DNA of 64,000 nucleotides from an uncultured Clostridia bacterium (GCA_934754335.1 CAKVHY010000005.1:21347-85346), one strand, 5' to 3'; shown: positions 27,837 to 37,816, numbered from the stretch's first letter. Notes: a model not told the origin generated them from the letters alone. Numbers and translations are program-made.

Positions 27837-30542
27837 ATGGTTAGAATTATACCAAGAAAAAGTAAAGTTAAAATTGAAATATATCGTGGAATAACCATTG
27901 CAGATATCGTGGTGGCAATCATCGGAATTGGGCTATTTTTATTGCTATTATTTTCAAACCTTATGCCATCACCTATCTCATATTATTTCGCTGCAGGCTT
28001 CTTGATTGTTTGGGTTACATTATTCCTGCCAATCAGCGAAGGCGTTCGATTATATTATGGCCTAGTGCTATTATTTAAGTTTGCAGCGTATAAAAAAGTT
28101 TATCTTAAAAACCCTAAAAGCAAAAATGACGATATCTCAAGAATTATCCCATTTGAAGGGCTTAGCACAGATAAGTTTATAAAATTTGGAAACTACTATG
28201 CCGAAGTTTTGGAAATCATGCCAAGCACATTCTTCCTTCTAACAGAAGAAAAACAAGATATTGTAATCAACACGCTTGCCAATGGTTTAACAAGATTAAA
28301 TGTAAATCAAAAAGCAACGATTATTCGTACAAGAATGCCTATGCTTCTAGACGATATGGTTAAGTATGAAGACTACAAATACAATTCATTAATTGATATG
28401 AGTGAGCGTGGGCTTTACGACCCAAAAGAACTTGAAGCAAGAAGTGAAGTTTTCCAAGAAAGATTACAAGCAATCAACTACTTAAATAAAGAATCAAGAA
28501 TTATTAAAGACCATTTCTATTTAGTTGTTTACGATAACGATAGAGAAGCGTTAGACCAAGTGGTAAATAGTATTGCAGTAACGCTAGAAAGTTCTGTTAC
28601 ACCAATATTTACAAAAAGAATTATTGGCAACCAATTATATGTTTTCTTAAAATCAACATTCACTCCAAACTTTGATGAAAGAGAACTTGAATTGGTTCAA
28701 GAAAAAGATAAGGCACGTTGGGCAATGCCAGAAAAGGTTAAATTTAAAGCATTAACAACAAGCATTGATAATGTGGATTACAGAGTTTTCTCAATTTCAG
28801 ATTATCCATTGGAAGTTCCTAATGCATGGATGTATCCATTATTCCAATTGGAAGACTCAAGAGTGGTGGTTAACATTCAGCCAATAGATAAGTACACCGC
28901 AGAAAAAATGCTGGACAAGAGTTTGATGGAAGTGGAGATGCGACTTTCAAAAGATATGAAAACATCTAAAAAGATTGAAACGCAAACTCACTATGAAACA
29001 TTGAAAAACTTGCTTACAAGCCTTAAAAACAACAACGAAAACTTATTCAATGTAAACCTTCATATCGTGGCAAACGATAAAGTTAAAAAAGAAGTTAGAG
29101 CAGTATTAAAACAAAACGGATTTAAGTTTGATGAAAACTTTGCAAGGCAAATAAATGGCTTTGTTAGTGCAAATATTTCTCAACTTGAACTTATGAAAAA
29201 CTACACTCGTGGTATTCAAACATCATCTCTTGCAGGTATGTATCCATTTATTAGTAACTATCTTCACGATGAAAGAGGCTTCTATTTAGGTTACAATCCA
29301 AATCCAGTTTTCACAAACTTCTTCGTTCGAAACAATGAAAGAGTAAACTCCAATATGATGATTATTGGTAAGTCTGGTTCTGGTAAATCTTTTGCAACAA
29401 AAACTCTTCTTACAAACTTCGCTGCAGATAACACAAGAATATTTATTCTCGACCCCGAAAACGAATATGAGGTGTTGTGCCACAACCTAAGGGGTAAGAT
29501 TATCGACGTTGGTACAAGTACAGACGGTATATTCAACCCCTTCCATATATATGCAACATTGGAAGCGGACGAAGGTGTGGTAGATGATTCTTACTCCACC
29601 CACCTACAATTCCTAGAACAATTCTATAGACAAATTTTGCCGGGCATTGAGCCAGACGCATTCGAAACATTAAACTCATTAACAGTTGACTTATATAAGC
29701 GAAAAGGCATTGACAGAAACACTCAAATTGATTTATTAAAACCTGAAGATTATCCAATATTTGATGACCTAAAGGAATTATTAATTGAACAAATTGCTGT
29801 TGAAAAAGAAGAATATAGGTTAAGAAATCTACTAACCGTTAAAACATATATAGATAAGTTTGCAACGGGCGGACGAAACTCCAATCTTTGGAATGGTCCA
29901 ACATCAATTAAAACAAATGAAAACTTTGTCTGCTTCAGTTTCAGGACATTGATTTCTAACCGAAACGACACGATCGCAAACGCACAAATGTTATTGATAT
30001 TTAAATATCTAGATAACGAAATAAGTAAAAATAGAGACTTCAACTTGAAGTACTTTGCAGATCAAGAACTTGAAGAAGATCACAGACGTGTTATTATCGC
30101 AGTTGATGAAGCGCACGTATTCATTAATAAGAAATTCCCTATAGCGCTAGACTTTATGGCGCAGATGGCAAAACGTATTCGTAAGTATAACGGAATGCAG
30201 ATAATTATCACCCAGAATATTAAAGACTTCGTTGGTAGTGAAGAAATTGCAACTCAAAGTACTGCGGTTATCAACGCCTGCCAATATTCATTCATCTTCT
30301 CCCTATCTCCAAATGATATTAACGACTTGATAAACCTTTATCGTAATGCTGGTGGTATCAATGATGAGGAAAAAGATAGCATCATAACAGCAGCGAGAGG
30401 ACAAGCGTTCTTAATCACTGGACCTATGAACAGAACCACTGTTAGAGTTGAAGCATTAAATGTTGTTAAATCAATATTCGAACAAAAGCAAACATTTGAT
30501 GACGAAGATGACACAGAGCCTGAAAGCGAATTGAATTTCTAA
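27837..30542 (+). CDS. VirB4/TraE-type conjugation or secretion ATPase with membrane-spanning N terminus
   Basis: VirB4 ATPases power type IV secretion. The N terminus has two membrane helices (about residues 20-75), resembling a PrgI/VirB3-like piece joined to VirB4, as in Gram-positive conjugation systems. The catalytic part has Walker A IIGKSGSGKSFATKTLL near 505, the PENEYEVL segment after it, and Walker B RRVIIAVDEAHVFI near 750, then the ITQNIKDFVGS sensor region typical of HerA/VirB4. The length is 901. ATG 27837 with GGAG about 11 nt upstream is preferred. No other conjugation gene is near it: no relaxase, no VirD4 coupling protein and no VirB6. Its neighbour is the giant surface protein gene. 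Its role here is open. Confidence 0.88.
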   Translation: MVRIIPRKSKVKIEIYRGITIADIVVAIIGIGLFLLLLFSNLMPSPISYYFAAGFLIVWVTLFLPISEGVRLYYGLVLLFKFAAYKKVYLKNPKSKNDDISRIIPFEGLSTDKFIKFGNYYAEVLEIMPSTFFLLTEEKQDIVINTLANGLTRLNVNQKATIIRTRMPMLLDDMVKYEDYKYNSLIDMSERGLYDPKELEARSEVFQERLQAINYLNKESRIIKDHFYLVVYDNDREALDQVVNSIAVTLESSVTPIFTKRIIGNQLYVFLKSTFTPNFDERELELVQEKDKARWAMPEKVKFKALTTSIDNVDYRVFSISDYPLEVPNAWMYPLFQLEDSRVVVNIQPIDKYTAEKMLDKSLMEVEMRLSKDMKTSKKIETQTHYETLKNLLTSLKNNNENLFNVNLHIVANDKVKKEVRAVLKQNGFKFDENFARQINGFVSANISQLELMKNYTRGIQTSSLAGMYPFISNYLHDERGFYLGYNPNPVFTNFFVRNNERVNSNMMIIGKSGSGKSFATKTLLTNFAADNTRIFILDPENEYEVLCHNLRGKIIDVGTSTDGIFNPFHIYATLEADEGVVDDSYSTHLQFLEQFYRQILPGIEPDAFETLNSLTVDLYKRKGIDRNTQIDLLKPEDYPIFDDLKELLIEQIAVEKEEYRLRNLLTVKTYIDKFATGGRNSNLWNGPTSIKTNENFVCFSFRTLISNRNDTIANAQMLLIFKYLDNEISKNRDFNLKYFADQELEEDHRRVIIAVDEAHVFINKKFPIALDFMAQMAKRIRKYNGMQIIITQNIKDFVGSEEIATQSTAVINACQYSFIFSLSPNDINDLINLYRNAGGINDEEKDSIITAARGQAFLITGPMNRTTVRVEALNVVKSIFEQKQTFDDEDDTEPESELNF

Positions 30543-30545
30543 CAA

Positions 30546-30608
30546 AAAAGATGTTGTTAATTAATGAAGTGAATCCTGCGGGGTTCACTTTATTAACAGC
30601 ATCTTTTT
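30546..30608. terminator. Long bidirectional terminator between virB4-like and gerC
   Basis: A nearly 30-bp stem starting AAAAAGATG and ending CATCTTTTTT, with a tip GAATCC-TGC-GGGGTTC related to the palindromes at 2475 and 4561. It serves two converging genes. Confidence 0.9.
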
Positions 30609-30642
30609 TATTCTTTTTAGCAATTTATATTTAAAGATTAAT

Positions 30643-31926
30643 TTATTTTTTAATCAAATCAATATCATAACTAAAAATCATATCTTCAAAAACATTTGGA
30701 TTATCTCTAGTATATTCTTGCCATTCCTTATGCCTAAACGTATAGAATGCATCTTCCACTTGAAATAAATCCAATCCGCTTTCTTTTGTTTTACTAACCG
30801 CCTTTGAGAAGTCTTTCTCTATCTTCTTAAGCAACGATGCCTTTACTGGAGCACTCAAAACGTTTCTATTATTATCCACATCTTCCAAATCATAATTCTT
30901 AGTGTCCACTTCATTTATATTCAATATAAATCTTATGTCCATGTGGAAAACTGGTTTGCCATTCACAAACCTATATTCCTTTCTAATCTTTTTATTGTAG
31001 GTTTCACACGTAATAGATTTTTCTTTTCCATTCGTGTCGATATAACTCTCGCCCGTTAAGATAGTTCTTTTAATATCTAAATCCAAAAGGTTAAACAACT
31101 CCACAATATCTTGCTCTAATTCAAACGCCAATCTGCCCTCACTTAAAACCACACTTCTGCCATCATTTAAGATATCTTTTTCTTCGTCTTTTCCGCCTGA
31201 GCCAGCACCCGAACCGCTATTCTCATTTGCGGACGATTCATTACTAGAACCACCGCCCGACGATTGCTGATTCTGCCCTTCATTCTCTCCGCCACTTCCT
31301 TGCTCACTCTCTCCCGAAGAGAAGTTTTGACCAGATAAAGATATAAGTGGCATAAACGAAACTTTAGAGCCATTGAAGTAATTTAACTCAAAACTTTCCA
31401 CCGAACTATCGCTTGAAAATAAAAATCTATTATTAAACGCCACAAGTTCTCGAACGCTCATGCTTGTTAAGATTTTACTGGTCTTTATAGTTTGCATTAA
31501 TTCTTTTGCATTATCGCAAACAGCAAGCATCGAACTGGTTGTTAAATTTGTTCGCCTTATTAAATAATCTAAATATTCGTTTATTCCTTTTTCCACCAAA
31601 TCCTTAGATAATAGCACTGCATCACAATGCGCCAAACTTATATGCTTTCCTAAATTTAAACTCATTCTGCTAATCGCTTCAGCCACATTTCCGCCTTCCG
31701 CATATGCAATTTCAGAGTTTTGATTGAAGTTGCTTGCACTTTTGGGAATTATGTGCAAAATGGTCACTCCAACCCCACTTTCTGTCAAATCCACCCCCAA
31801 TGTTGTCACAACCGCACGTATTTTATTTGTAACTTGCTGATAAATAGACGATGGAGTAAATATCAAAACCATCAAAAGCAAAACCACAAATATTTTGTTT
31901 TTCCAGATTTTTGAGAGTAATTTCAT
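30643..31926 (-). CDS. gerC: Ger(x)C family spore germination protein
   Basis: C subunit of a GerA-type nutrient germination receptor, located at the spore inner membrane. Its place after gerA and gerB, the N-terminal pattern TTLGVDLTESGVGVTILHI and the C-terminal LDLFQVEDAFYTFRHKEW fit the Ger(x)C family. Odd points: the N-terminal hydrophobic segment has no lipobox cysteine, although these subunits are normally lipoproteins, and residues about 205-255 are a Ser/Gly/Glu/Asn-rich linker. It overlaps the end of gerB by 4 bases, so translation is coupled. It is last in the operon. The ligand cannot be predicted. Confidence 0.85.
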   Translation of the reverse strand: MKLLSKIWKNKIFVVLLLMVLIFTPSSIYQQVTNKIRAVVTTLGVDLTESGVGVTILHIIPKSASNFNQNSEIAYAEGGNVAEAISRMSLNLGKHISLAHCDAVLLSKDLVEKGINEYLDYLIRRTNLTTSSMLAVCDNAKELMQTIKTSKILTSMSVRELVAFNNRFLFSSDSSVESFELNYFNGSKVSFMPLISLSGQNFSSGESEQGSGGENEGQNQQSSGGGSSNESSANENSGSGAGSGGKDEEKDILNDGRSVVLSEGRLAFELEQDIVELFNLLDLDIKRTILTGESYIDTNGKEKSITCETYNKKIRKEYRFVNGKPVFHMDIRFILNINEVDTKNYDLEDVDNNRNVLSAPVKASLLKKIEKDFSKAVSKTKESGLDLFQVEDAFYTFRHKEWQEYTRDNPNVFEDMIFSYDIDLIKK

Positions 31927-32999
31927 GATGCTCTCCTTTTAGGTGTGGAGCATAACAAAATAAGCGGAATGCCAAACTGAATAACCATAAGAACAATTGA
32001 AACTGCTGTTCCAAAAAACAACTTTATAAGCACTTCTATTTGTGACGCAAAGATAATTAATAGCGATGAAAAAAATACAATATTTATAAGCACTGGCGTT
32101 TCTCTATGTTTAAAATTTATGACCGAACACAAACATTCATTAGCACAAAACAAAGATAACGAACATTGCAATATTAAACTAATCAGCCAAATAATAATTA
32201 TTAGCCAATCAAGCCTTGCAATCGTTTCTGGAGAGTTTGCATTTAATATTATATCCGAAATTGCAAAAGGCTCTGCCACACCAAATCTGCCAAACACTGC
32301 CACAAAATTTATATAGAATAAAACAGTTATTCCAATCCCCATGAAAACGTAAATCCAAAGGCGTTTTGTATTTTCCTTACTTGGGGTGTACTTCCCCATT
32401 ATTATTAATAAAACTAAATAATCGCCAAAACAAATTGTGGAATGCAAAAGAGCATTAAAGATTGGCTCAATTCCGTTATCAAAAAAAGGAACTAGATTTG
32501 TTATGTCGCTTTTGCCTAAAGATAAAAATGCGCCAAAAATTAAAAGTCCAAAGATGGCATAAAATATAAACTCCACACCCCTTGCCAACACCTTTAAATC
32601 TTTATAAATCACAAATCCCAATAATGCCATAGTAGGCACTAAAAAGTGTAATAAATCAAATTCATCAAATAGCACTTCCACCATATAGTTTTGCATGCTC
32701 TTCAAAGTCATTAGAACTTTGATTGAAAAATACAAGTACAATATCACCAATATAATTTTAGAGCCCGCTTTTCCCACGGAATGCTCCAAACATTCCTTAA
32801 AATTAATATTTGGATTTTTATTAATTATCCACAAAAACACAATTAATGTTAATATATCTAAAGCCATTCTGATAATAAGAGTGAAATAAGACTCCACGCC
32901 CGCAATGCTCACCATAATTGCTGGCAAAAGCACAAACTTTGTACTTATTATGCTTATAAATAAAAGCATGCCCACTTGCCTAGAAGATAACTTTCCCAT
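31923..32999 (-). CDS. gerB: GerAB/GerB-type germination permease
   Basis: B subunit of the germination receptor, a member of the amino acid-polyamine-organocation transporter superfamily. The 358 residues form about ten membrane helices from SSRQVGMLLFISIISTKFV to the C-terminal helix FGIPLILLCSTPKRR. The N-terminal SxxQ...L pattern is typical of the family. In known receptors this subunit binds the germinant. The start lies one base after the gerA stop and the end overlaps gerC, giving a tightly coupled operon. The Tyr- and Phe-rich short loops show nothing unusual. Confidence 0.9.
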   Translation of the reverse strand: MGKLSSRQVGMLLFISIISTKFVLLPAIMVSIAGVESYFTLIIRMALDILTLIVFLWIINKNPNINFKECLEHSVGKAGSKIILVILYLYFSIKVLMTLKSMQNYMVEVLFDEFDLLHFLVPTMALLGFVIYKDLKVLARGVEFIFYAIFGLLIFGAFLSLGKSDITNLVPFFDNGIEPIFNALLHSTICFGDYLVLLIIMGKYTPSKENTKRLWIYVFMGIGITVLFYINFVAVFGRFGVAEPFAISDIILNANSPETIARLDWLIIIIWLISLILQCSLSLFCANECLCSVINFKHRETPVLINIVFFSSLLIIFASQIEVLIKLFFGTAVSIVLMVIQFGIPLILLCSTPKRRAS

Positions 33000-33000
33000 A

Positions 33001-34437
33001 TTAGTTGCTCCTTCTTTTATTTACATTTGGAATACTAGTTGGCCTATACTTCATTTTAGTTATATCGGTCTTATAAATTATATCTTGCCAATCTCTTTTA
33101 TGGAAAGGAGATAATGGCGCCAAATATGCCGAACCATAAGCATCGAAATCGCTTAAATAAAATACTAGGAATAAGAAGAATAACGTAATCCCATAAAAAC
33201 CTAAGAATCCGCCAGCAAGAGTAAATCCAAATCTAAGCAAACTTAATTGTGGTGCCTGGTCGGGCGTTGTGAACTCAGTAATTCCCGAAACCGCCACAAA
33301 CATAACCGCAGGCGGAGAGATTAATCCAGCCTTAACTGCAGTATCGCCCAATATTAATGCACCAACAACCGAAAGTGCCAGCCCTAAATATTTAGGCATT
33401 CTTAAACTCGTTTCATAAAGTATCTCAAACAGCGTTAAAACAAAAAGTATTTCAGCAAAAGGAGTTAAAGGCAAATCCTGAGTGGTATTTATAATCGTAA
33501 CCAAAAAGGTTAGCGGTACGCTTTTATAGTGATGCAACTCCACCGCTATATACATAGCCGGCAAAAGCATGGTGATAAACAAACTACAAAATCTTATCAC
33601 CCTAACAAAGAAAGCATTTGCATGCTGACCATAATAATCGTCACCACTTTGCAAATCTTCCCAAAGAATAAATGGTAAGGATAATACAATTGGCGAGCCA
33701 TCAACTAATATAAGAACTCTTCCTTCCAAAGCCTTAGCGCATGCCACATCTGGCTTTTCAGTTGAGCCCACCTGCTTAAACATACTACTCTTCTTAAGTT
33801 CTAAAAATGAAGCAATATAAAAACTATCAATAACGCCATCAATATCGATTTTTTTTATCTTATTTTTTATACGTTTCACCACCTTTTTGTCAGCAACTCC
33901 ATTTATATATACAATTGAAACGCTAGTTTTTGTATATTTCCCCACAGTTAAGTTTTCACATCTAAGTTCGTGAGTTGCTAAAATTCGTTTGATAGAAGAT
34001 AGGTTTGTTTTTAAGTTTTCCACAAATCCGCTTCTTGGCCCTTTCATAACAGAACTTGTTGGCGGTTCGGAAATAGAACGCTCTTTCACTTTAAATGTAT
34101 CAATAGAAATGCCTGAGTTTAATCCTTCCACCAAAATGATAGTTTTGCCTTTGGGAATATCGTCTAAAACCTGTTTTATGTCAGAAACTTCTGTTTGTTC
34201 GCTTAAATTAAATACGTTTTCTGATATAAACTCAATCGTGATATTATCCGCACATTCGCAATTCTTTGATGCCATAAGGATAAATTGATTAATTTTTTCA
34301 GTGTCTGTAATGCCATTCAAATACAACAAAACCGCACGTTTTTTACATATAAAAAACTCCTTGGAAATCAAATCTTCGCCATTCCCAAATTTTTCTTTTA
34401 TTACATTAACAACTTTATCTATATCTTTAAAATCCAT
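33001..34437 (-). CDS. gerA: GerA-type spore germination protein (A subunit)
   Basis: A subunit of the germination receptor. The N-terminal soluble half (residues 1 to about 250) contains the GerA NTD pattern with SVVMKGPRSGFVENLKTNLS and the segment RVLILVDGSPIVLSLPFILW just before the membrane part. Four to five helices follow, with TPFAEILFVLTLFEILYE and PDQAPQLSLLRFGFTLAGG. The length of 478 is standard. It is first of gerA-gerB-gerC, the canonical order. It is expected to be made in the forespore under sigma-G, but I could not pick out a clear sigma-G promoter. With gerB and gerC it is the main evidence that the organism forms endospores. Confidence 0.95.
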   Translation of the reverse strand: MDFKDIDKVVNVIKEKFGNGEDLISKEFFICKKRAVLLYLNGITDTEKINQFILMASKNCECADNITIEFISENVFNLSEQTEVSDIKQVLDDIPKGKTIILVEGLNSGISIDTFKVKERSISEPPTSSVMKGPRSGFVENLKTNLSSIKRILATHELRCENLTVGKYTKTSVSIVYINGVADKKVVKRIKNKIKKIDIDGVIDSFYIASFLELKKSSMFKQVGSTEKPDVACAKALEGRVLILVDGSPIVLSLPFILWEDLQSGDDYYGQHANAFFVRVIRFCSLFITMLLPAMYIAVELHHYKSVPLTFLVTIINTTQDLPLTPFAEILFVLTLFEILYETSLRMPKYLGLALSVVGALILGDTAVKAGLISPPAVMFVAVSGITEFTTPDQAPQLSLLRFGFTLAGGFLGFYGITLFFLFLVFYLSDFDAYGSAYLAPLSPFHKRDWQDIIYKTDITKMKYRPTSIPNVNKRRSN

Positions 34438-34497
34438 ACTTACAATTATAGTTTGTAATCAGGATTTAATTTATTCAGTTTTTATCTATTCAAGTTA

Positions 34498-34531
34498 TAA
34501 AAAAATTGACCATAATTTATGATCAATTTCT
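34498..34531 (-). terminator. Terminator overlapping the pflA stop
   Basis: On the minus strand AAATTGA.CATAA pairs with TTATG.TCAATTT and is followed by a T run. The pflA stop codon lies inside the 5' arm. Confidence 0.75.
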
Positions 34532-35299
34532 TTTTGCACCTATTAAATTTTCTGCCCTTTTGATTTCTTCATCAGTTGGCAATTTTGTATCTTTAAGCGA
34601 ATATTCTATTCCCAATTTTTCATATTTAAACAATGCCAAATTATGATAAGGAAGAATTTCCACCTTCTGAACGCTATTCAAAGGTCCAATAAACTTTCTA
34701 ATGTTTATCAAGTCCTCTTCTGAATCTGTCAGATTTGGGACAAGCACATGCCTTATCCACATTTTCTTATTTAATGTGTTTAAGTGAAAAATCATTTTTA
34801 AGATATTTTTATTACTATGCCCTGTTAACTTCTTATGAAGTTCTTCGTTATAGCATTTAATATCCACGATGAATAAATCCACGAGTTCAGCCAGCATATC
34901 AAACTTTTTTAAATATTCTTTATCTGATTTAAATGGTTGACCACACGTATCAATTGCAATACTTATGCCTTTTTCTTTCGCAAGTTTTGCAAACTCTATC
35001 AAGAAATCCAACTGCAATAATGGTTCGCCACCGCTAAATGTAACGCCACCATTGCACATATCTTTTCCCCAATATGTGTGATATCGCCAACAAAAGGAAA
35101 GCAAATCATTCGCCGAATATTCTTTTGCTTCACTGCTCTTCAATGCCCAAGTTTCTGGATTATGGCAATATTTACAACGCATATTACAGCCTTGCAAAAA
35201 CACCACAACCCTAACTCCGGGGCCATCAACCAAACCAAAAGTTTCTATTTTATTAACGAGTGCATTATAAGGATTTGTGACAGGTCCTTGAGATAACAT
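34523..35299 (-). CDS. pflA: Pyruvate formate-lyase activating enzyme
   Basis: Radical SAM enzyme that installs the glycyl radical on PflB. The [4Fe-4S] motif CNMRCKYC is at residues 38-45, after IETFGLVDGPGVRVVVFLQG, which is typical of PFL activases, and the GGEP motif is in VTFSGGEPLLQ. At 258 residues it has the family length. The start overlaps the 3' end of pflB by 35 bases; GGGAG about 9 nt before the ATG lies inside pflB, so expression is coupled to it. It acts in the cytoplasm in anaerobic mixed-acid fermentation. Confidence 0.96.
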   Translation of the reverse strand: MLSQGPVTNPYNALVNKIETFGLVDGPGVRVVVFLQGCNMRCKYCHNPETWALKSSEAKEYSANDLLSFCWRYHTYWGKDMCNGGVTFSGGEPLLQLDFLIEFAKLAKEKGISIAIDTCGQPFKSDKEYLKKFDMLAELVDLFIVDIKCYNEELHKKLTGHSNKNILKMIFHLNTLNKKMWIRHVLVPNLTDSEEDLINIRKFIGPLNSVQKVEILPYHNLALFKYEKLGIEYSLKDTKLPTDEEIKRAENLIGAKRN

Positions 35300-37520
35300 C
35301 TTCTTGTTGCTCCCTTGTTAAATCTACGAACTTAACAGCATATCCTGAAACACGGATTGTGAAGTTTGCATATTCTTCTTTCTCTGGATGCTCCATACAA
35401 TCAATCAATTTCTCAACGCCAAACACGTTTACATTTAGATGATGTGCACCTTGATCAAAGTAACCGTCCATAACTTGAACTAAGTTTGTGATTCTTTCTT
35501 CTTCATAATGTCCTAATGCTGATGGATTGATAGTTTGAGTGTTTGAAATACCATCAAGAGCCCATTCATAAGGAAGTTTTGCAACTGAGTTTAATGATGC
35601 AATCAAACCGTTTTGTTCTGCACCATAACTTGGGTTTGCACCTGGAGATAATGGAGTTCCATCTAATCTACCATCTGGCATTGCACCAGTGGCTTTTCCA
35701 TAAACAACATTTGAAGTGATTGTTAAGATTGAAGTGGTTGGTTCACTGTTTCTATAAGTGTGATAATGTTTAATCTTTTCAATGAAAGTTTTTAATAGAT
35801 TGCAAGCAATATCGTCTGCTCTATTATCGTCATTACCATATCTTGGGAAATCGCCTTCCACTTTATAATCAACTGCCAAACCGCTTTCATCTCTAATCAC
35901 TTTAACCTTTGCATATTTAATTGCACTAAGGCTATCAACAACGTGTGAGAATCCTGCAATACCAGTGGCGAAAGTTCTTCTAACATCTGTGTCAATCAAC
36001 GCCATTTCTGCTGATTCATAGTAATATTTATCGTGCATATAGTGGATAACATTCAATGTGTTTACATAAAGTTCTGCAAGCCATTCAAGCATAGCATCAT
36101 ATTTAGTCATAACATCGTCATAATCTAGATATTCAGAAACAACTGGGTCGAACTCTGGGCCAACTTGCTCATGAGATTTTTCGTCCACACCACCATTGAT
36201 TGCATATAGAAGTGCTTTTGCTAAGTTTGCTCTTGCGCCAAAGAACTGCATTTCTTTACCAGTTTGAGTGGCAGATACACAACAACAAATTGAGTAGTCG
36301 TCACCCCAGAAAGGCTTCATAACATCATCGTTTTCATATTGAATAGAACTTGTGTCGATTGAAATTTGAGCAGCATAGTTTTTGAAGTTCTCTGGTAGTT
36401 TTGATGAATACAAAACTGTTAAGTTTGGCTCAGGAGATGGTCCCATATTTTCTAATGTGTGTAAGAATCTATAGTCGTTTTTAGTAACCATACTTCTTCC
36501 GTCCATACCAGTACCACCAACTTCCAAAGTTGCCCAAACTGGGTCTCCACTAAATAATTGGTTGTATGAAGGAATTCTTGCAAACTTAACCATTCGGAAT
36601 TTCATTACAAGATGGTCAATTAATTCTTGTGCTTCAGTTTCTGTTAAAGTTCCGTTATTTAAATCTCTTTGAATATAGATATCTAGGAATGTTGAAATCC
36701 TACCAACACTCATTGCAGCACCATTTTGAGTTTTGATGGCTGCCAAGTAACCAAAATATAACCATTGAACTGCTTCTCTTGCATTACTTGCTGGTCTTGA
36801 AATGTCAAAGCCATAAAATTTAGCCATTTCTTTCATGCCGTTTAATGCTCTGATTTGCATTGTGATTTCTTCTCTTAGTCTTATAACATCATCTGTCATT
36901 GTGCCATTTCCACAATGTGCAAAATCTTTTTGCTTTGCTTCAATCAACGCATCAATACCATAAAGCGCCACTCTTCTATAATCACCAACAATTCTTCCTC
37001 TACCATAAGTATCTGGAAGTCCTGTAATAATATGCGAGTGTCTTGCTTTCTTCATTTCCGGAGTGTAAGCATCAAAAACACCTTGGTTATGAGTTTTACA
37101 ATATTCTGTAAAAATTTTATGGAATTTAGGATTTGGATTAAAACCATAAGTTGTGCAAGCCTCTTCCGCCATTCTAATTCCGCCATAAGGCATGAACGCA
37201 CGCTTTAAAGGTTTATCTGTTTGCAAACCAACAACTTTTTCCAAATCTTTTAAATTTTCATCAATATAACCTGGGCCATAAGCAGTTAACCCTGAAACCA
37301 CTTCAGTTTCACATTCCAAAACTCCGCCTTTTGCCCTTTCTTGCTTTTGCAATGCTTTTAAGCAATCCCATAGTTTGTTTGTGGCTTCAGTTGCTCCAGT
37401 TAAGAATGAAGCATCGCCATCATAAGGAGTGTAGTTTGTTTGAATGAAATCTCTAACATTTATCTCTTTCTTCCAAACGTTACCATCAAACCCCTGCCAT
37501 TCTTTAAATTCTTCCATCAT
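35265..37520 (-). CDS. pflB: Formate C-acetyltransferase (pyruvate formate-lyase)
   Basis: Converts pyruvate and CoA to acetyl-CoA and formate through a glycyl radical. The active-site cysteines are in SICCCVSATQTGKEMQFFG near residue 410 (three consecutive Cys where E. coli has two) and the radical glycine is in RVSGYAVKF near 725. The length of 751 is standard. Two ATGs, 37520 and 37517, lie 3 and 6 nt after AAGGAG; either could be used. It is transcribed with pflA from a good promoter at 37678-37706 with a leader of about 150 nt that contains a palindrome. With the hydrogenase at the window start it shows a formate- and H2-producing fermentation. Confidence 0.97.
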   Translation of the reverse strand: MMEEFKEWQGFDGNVWKKEINVRDFIQTNYTPYDGDASFLTGATEATNKLWDCLKALQKQERAKGGVLECETEVVSGLTAYGPGYIDENLKDLEKVVGLQTDKPLKRAFMPYGGIRMAEEACTTYGFNPNPKFHKIFTEYCKTHNQGVFDAYTPEMKKARHSHIITGLPDTYGRGRIVGDYRRVALYGIDALIEAKQKDFAHCGNGTMTDDVIRLREEITMQIRALNGMKEMAKFYGFDISRPASNAREAVQWLYFGYLAAIKTQNGAAMSVGRISTFLDIYIQRDLNNGTLTETEAQELIDHLVMKFRMVKFARIPSYNQLFSGDPVWATLEVGGTGMDGRSMVTKNDYRFLHTLENMGPSPEPNLTVLYSSKLPENFKNYAAQISIDTSSIQYENDDVMKPFWGDDYSICCCVSATQTGKEMQFFGARANLAKALLYAINGGVDEKSHEQVGPEFDPVVSEYLDYDDVMTKYDAMLEWLAELYVNTLNVIHYMHDKYYYESAEMALIDTDVRRTFATGIAGFSHVVDSLSAIKYAKVKVIRDESGLAVDYKVEGDFPRYGNDDNRADDIACNLLKTFIEKIKHYHTYRNSEPTTSILTITSNVVYGKATGAMPDGRLDGTPLSPGANPSYGAEQNGLIASLNSVAKLPYEWALDGISNTQTINPSALGHYEEERITNLVQVMDGYFDQGAHHLNVNVFGVEKLIDCMEHPEKEEYANFTIRVSGYAVKFVDLTREQQEDVISRTCHKSL

Positions 37521-37651
37521 TTTCTCCTTAAAAATTCTAGTGTAACAGTAACCAATCTATAAAATATAAAAAAATTAGAACTTTATAAAAGCCTGATTTT
37601 ATTGTTTTATTCATAAAACAAAACCTTAAAATTTTTATAAATTCAGATTGT

Positions 37652-37671
37652 TTGGTTGTTCTTTCAACCAA
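37652..37671. promoter_or_regulatory. Palindrome in the pflB leader, candidate operator
   Basis: TTGGTTG (37652-37658) and CAACCAA (37665-37671) form a 7-bp inverted repeat with a 6-nt centre, starting 7 nt downstream of the -10 box. It covers the expected transcription start, a repressor-like position. Confidence 0.45.
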
Positions 37672-37677
37672 GGACTG

Positions 37678-37706
37678 ATATTAGCAAAAAATGAACTTAA
37701 AGTCAA
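37678..37706 (-). promoter_or_regulatory. Promoter of pflB-pflA
   Basis: On the minus strand TTGACT (37701-37706), 17-nt spacer, TAATAT (37678-37683). Confidence 0.8.
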
Positions 37707-37717
37707 GATTTTTTACT

Positions 37718-37762
37718 AAAAAAATTTAGGCTTACAAACTTTTTTATAAAGCCCAAATTTTA
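37718..37762 (-). terminator. Terminator of metK
   Basis: On the minus strand AATTTGGGCTT pairs with AAGCCTAAATT and is followed by a T run. It ends metK transcription just before the pfl promoter. Confidence 0.75.
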
Positions 37763-37816
37763 AATTTAGTTGTGTTGTTTTTTTTGCCAACAACACACTA
37801 TTAACGCATTCAAATA

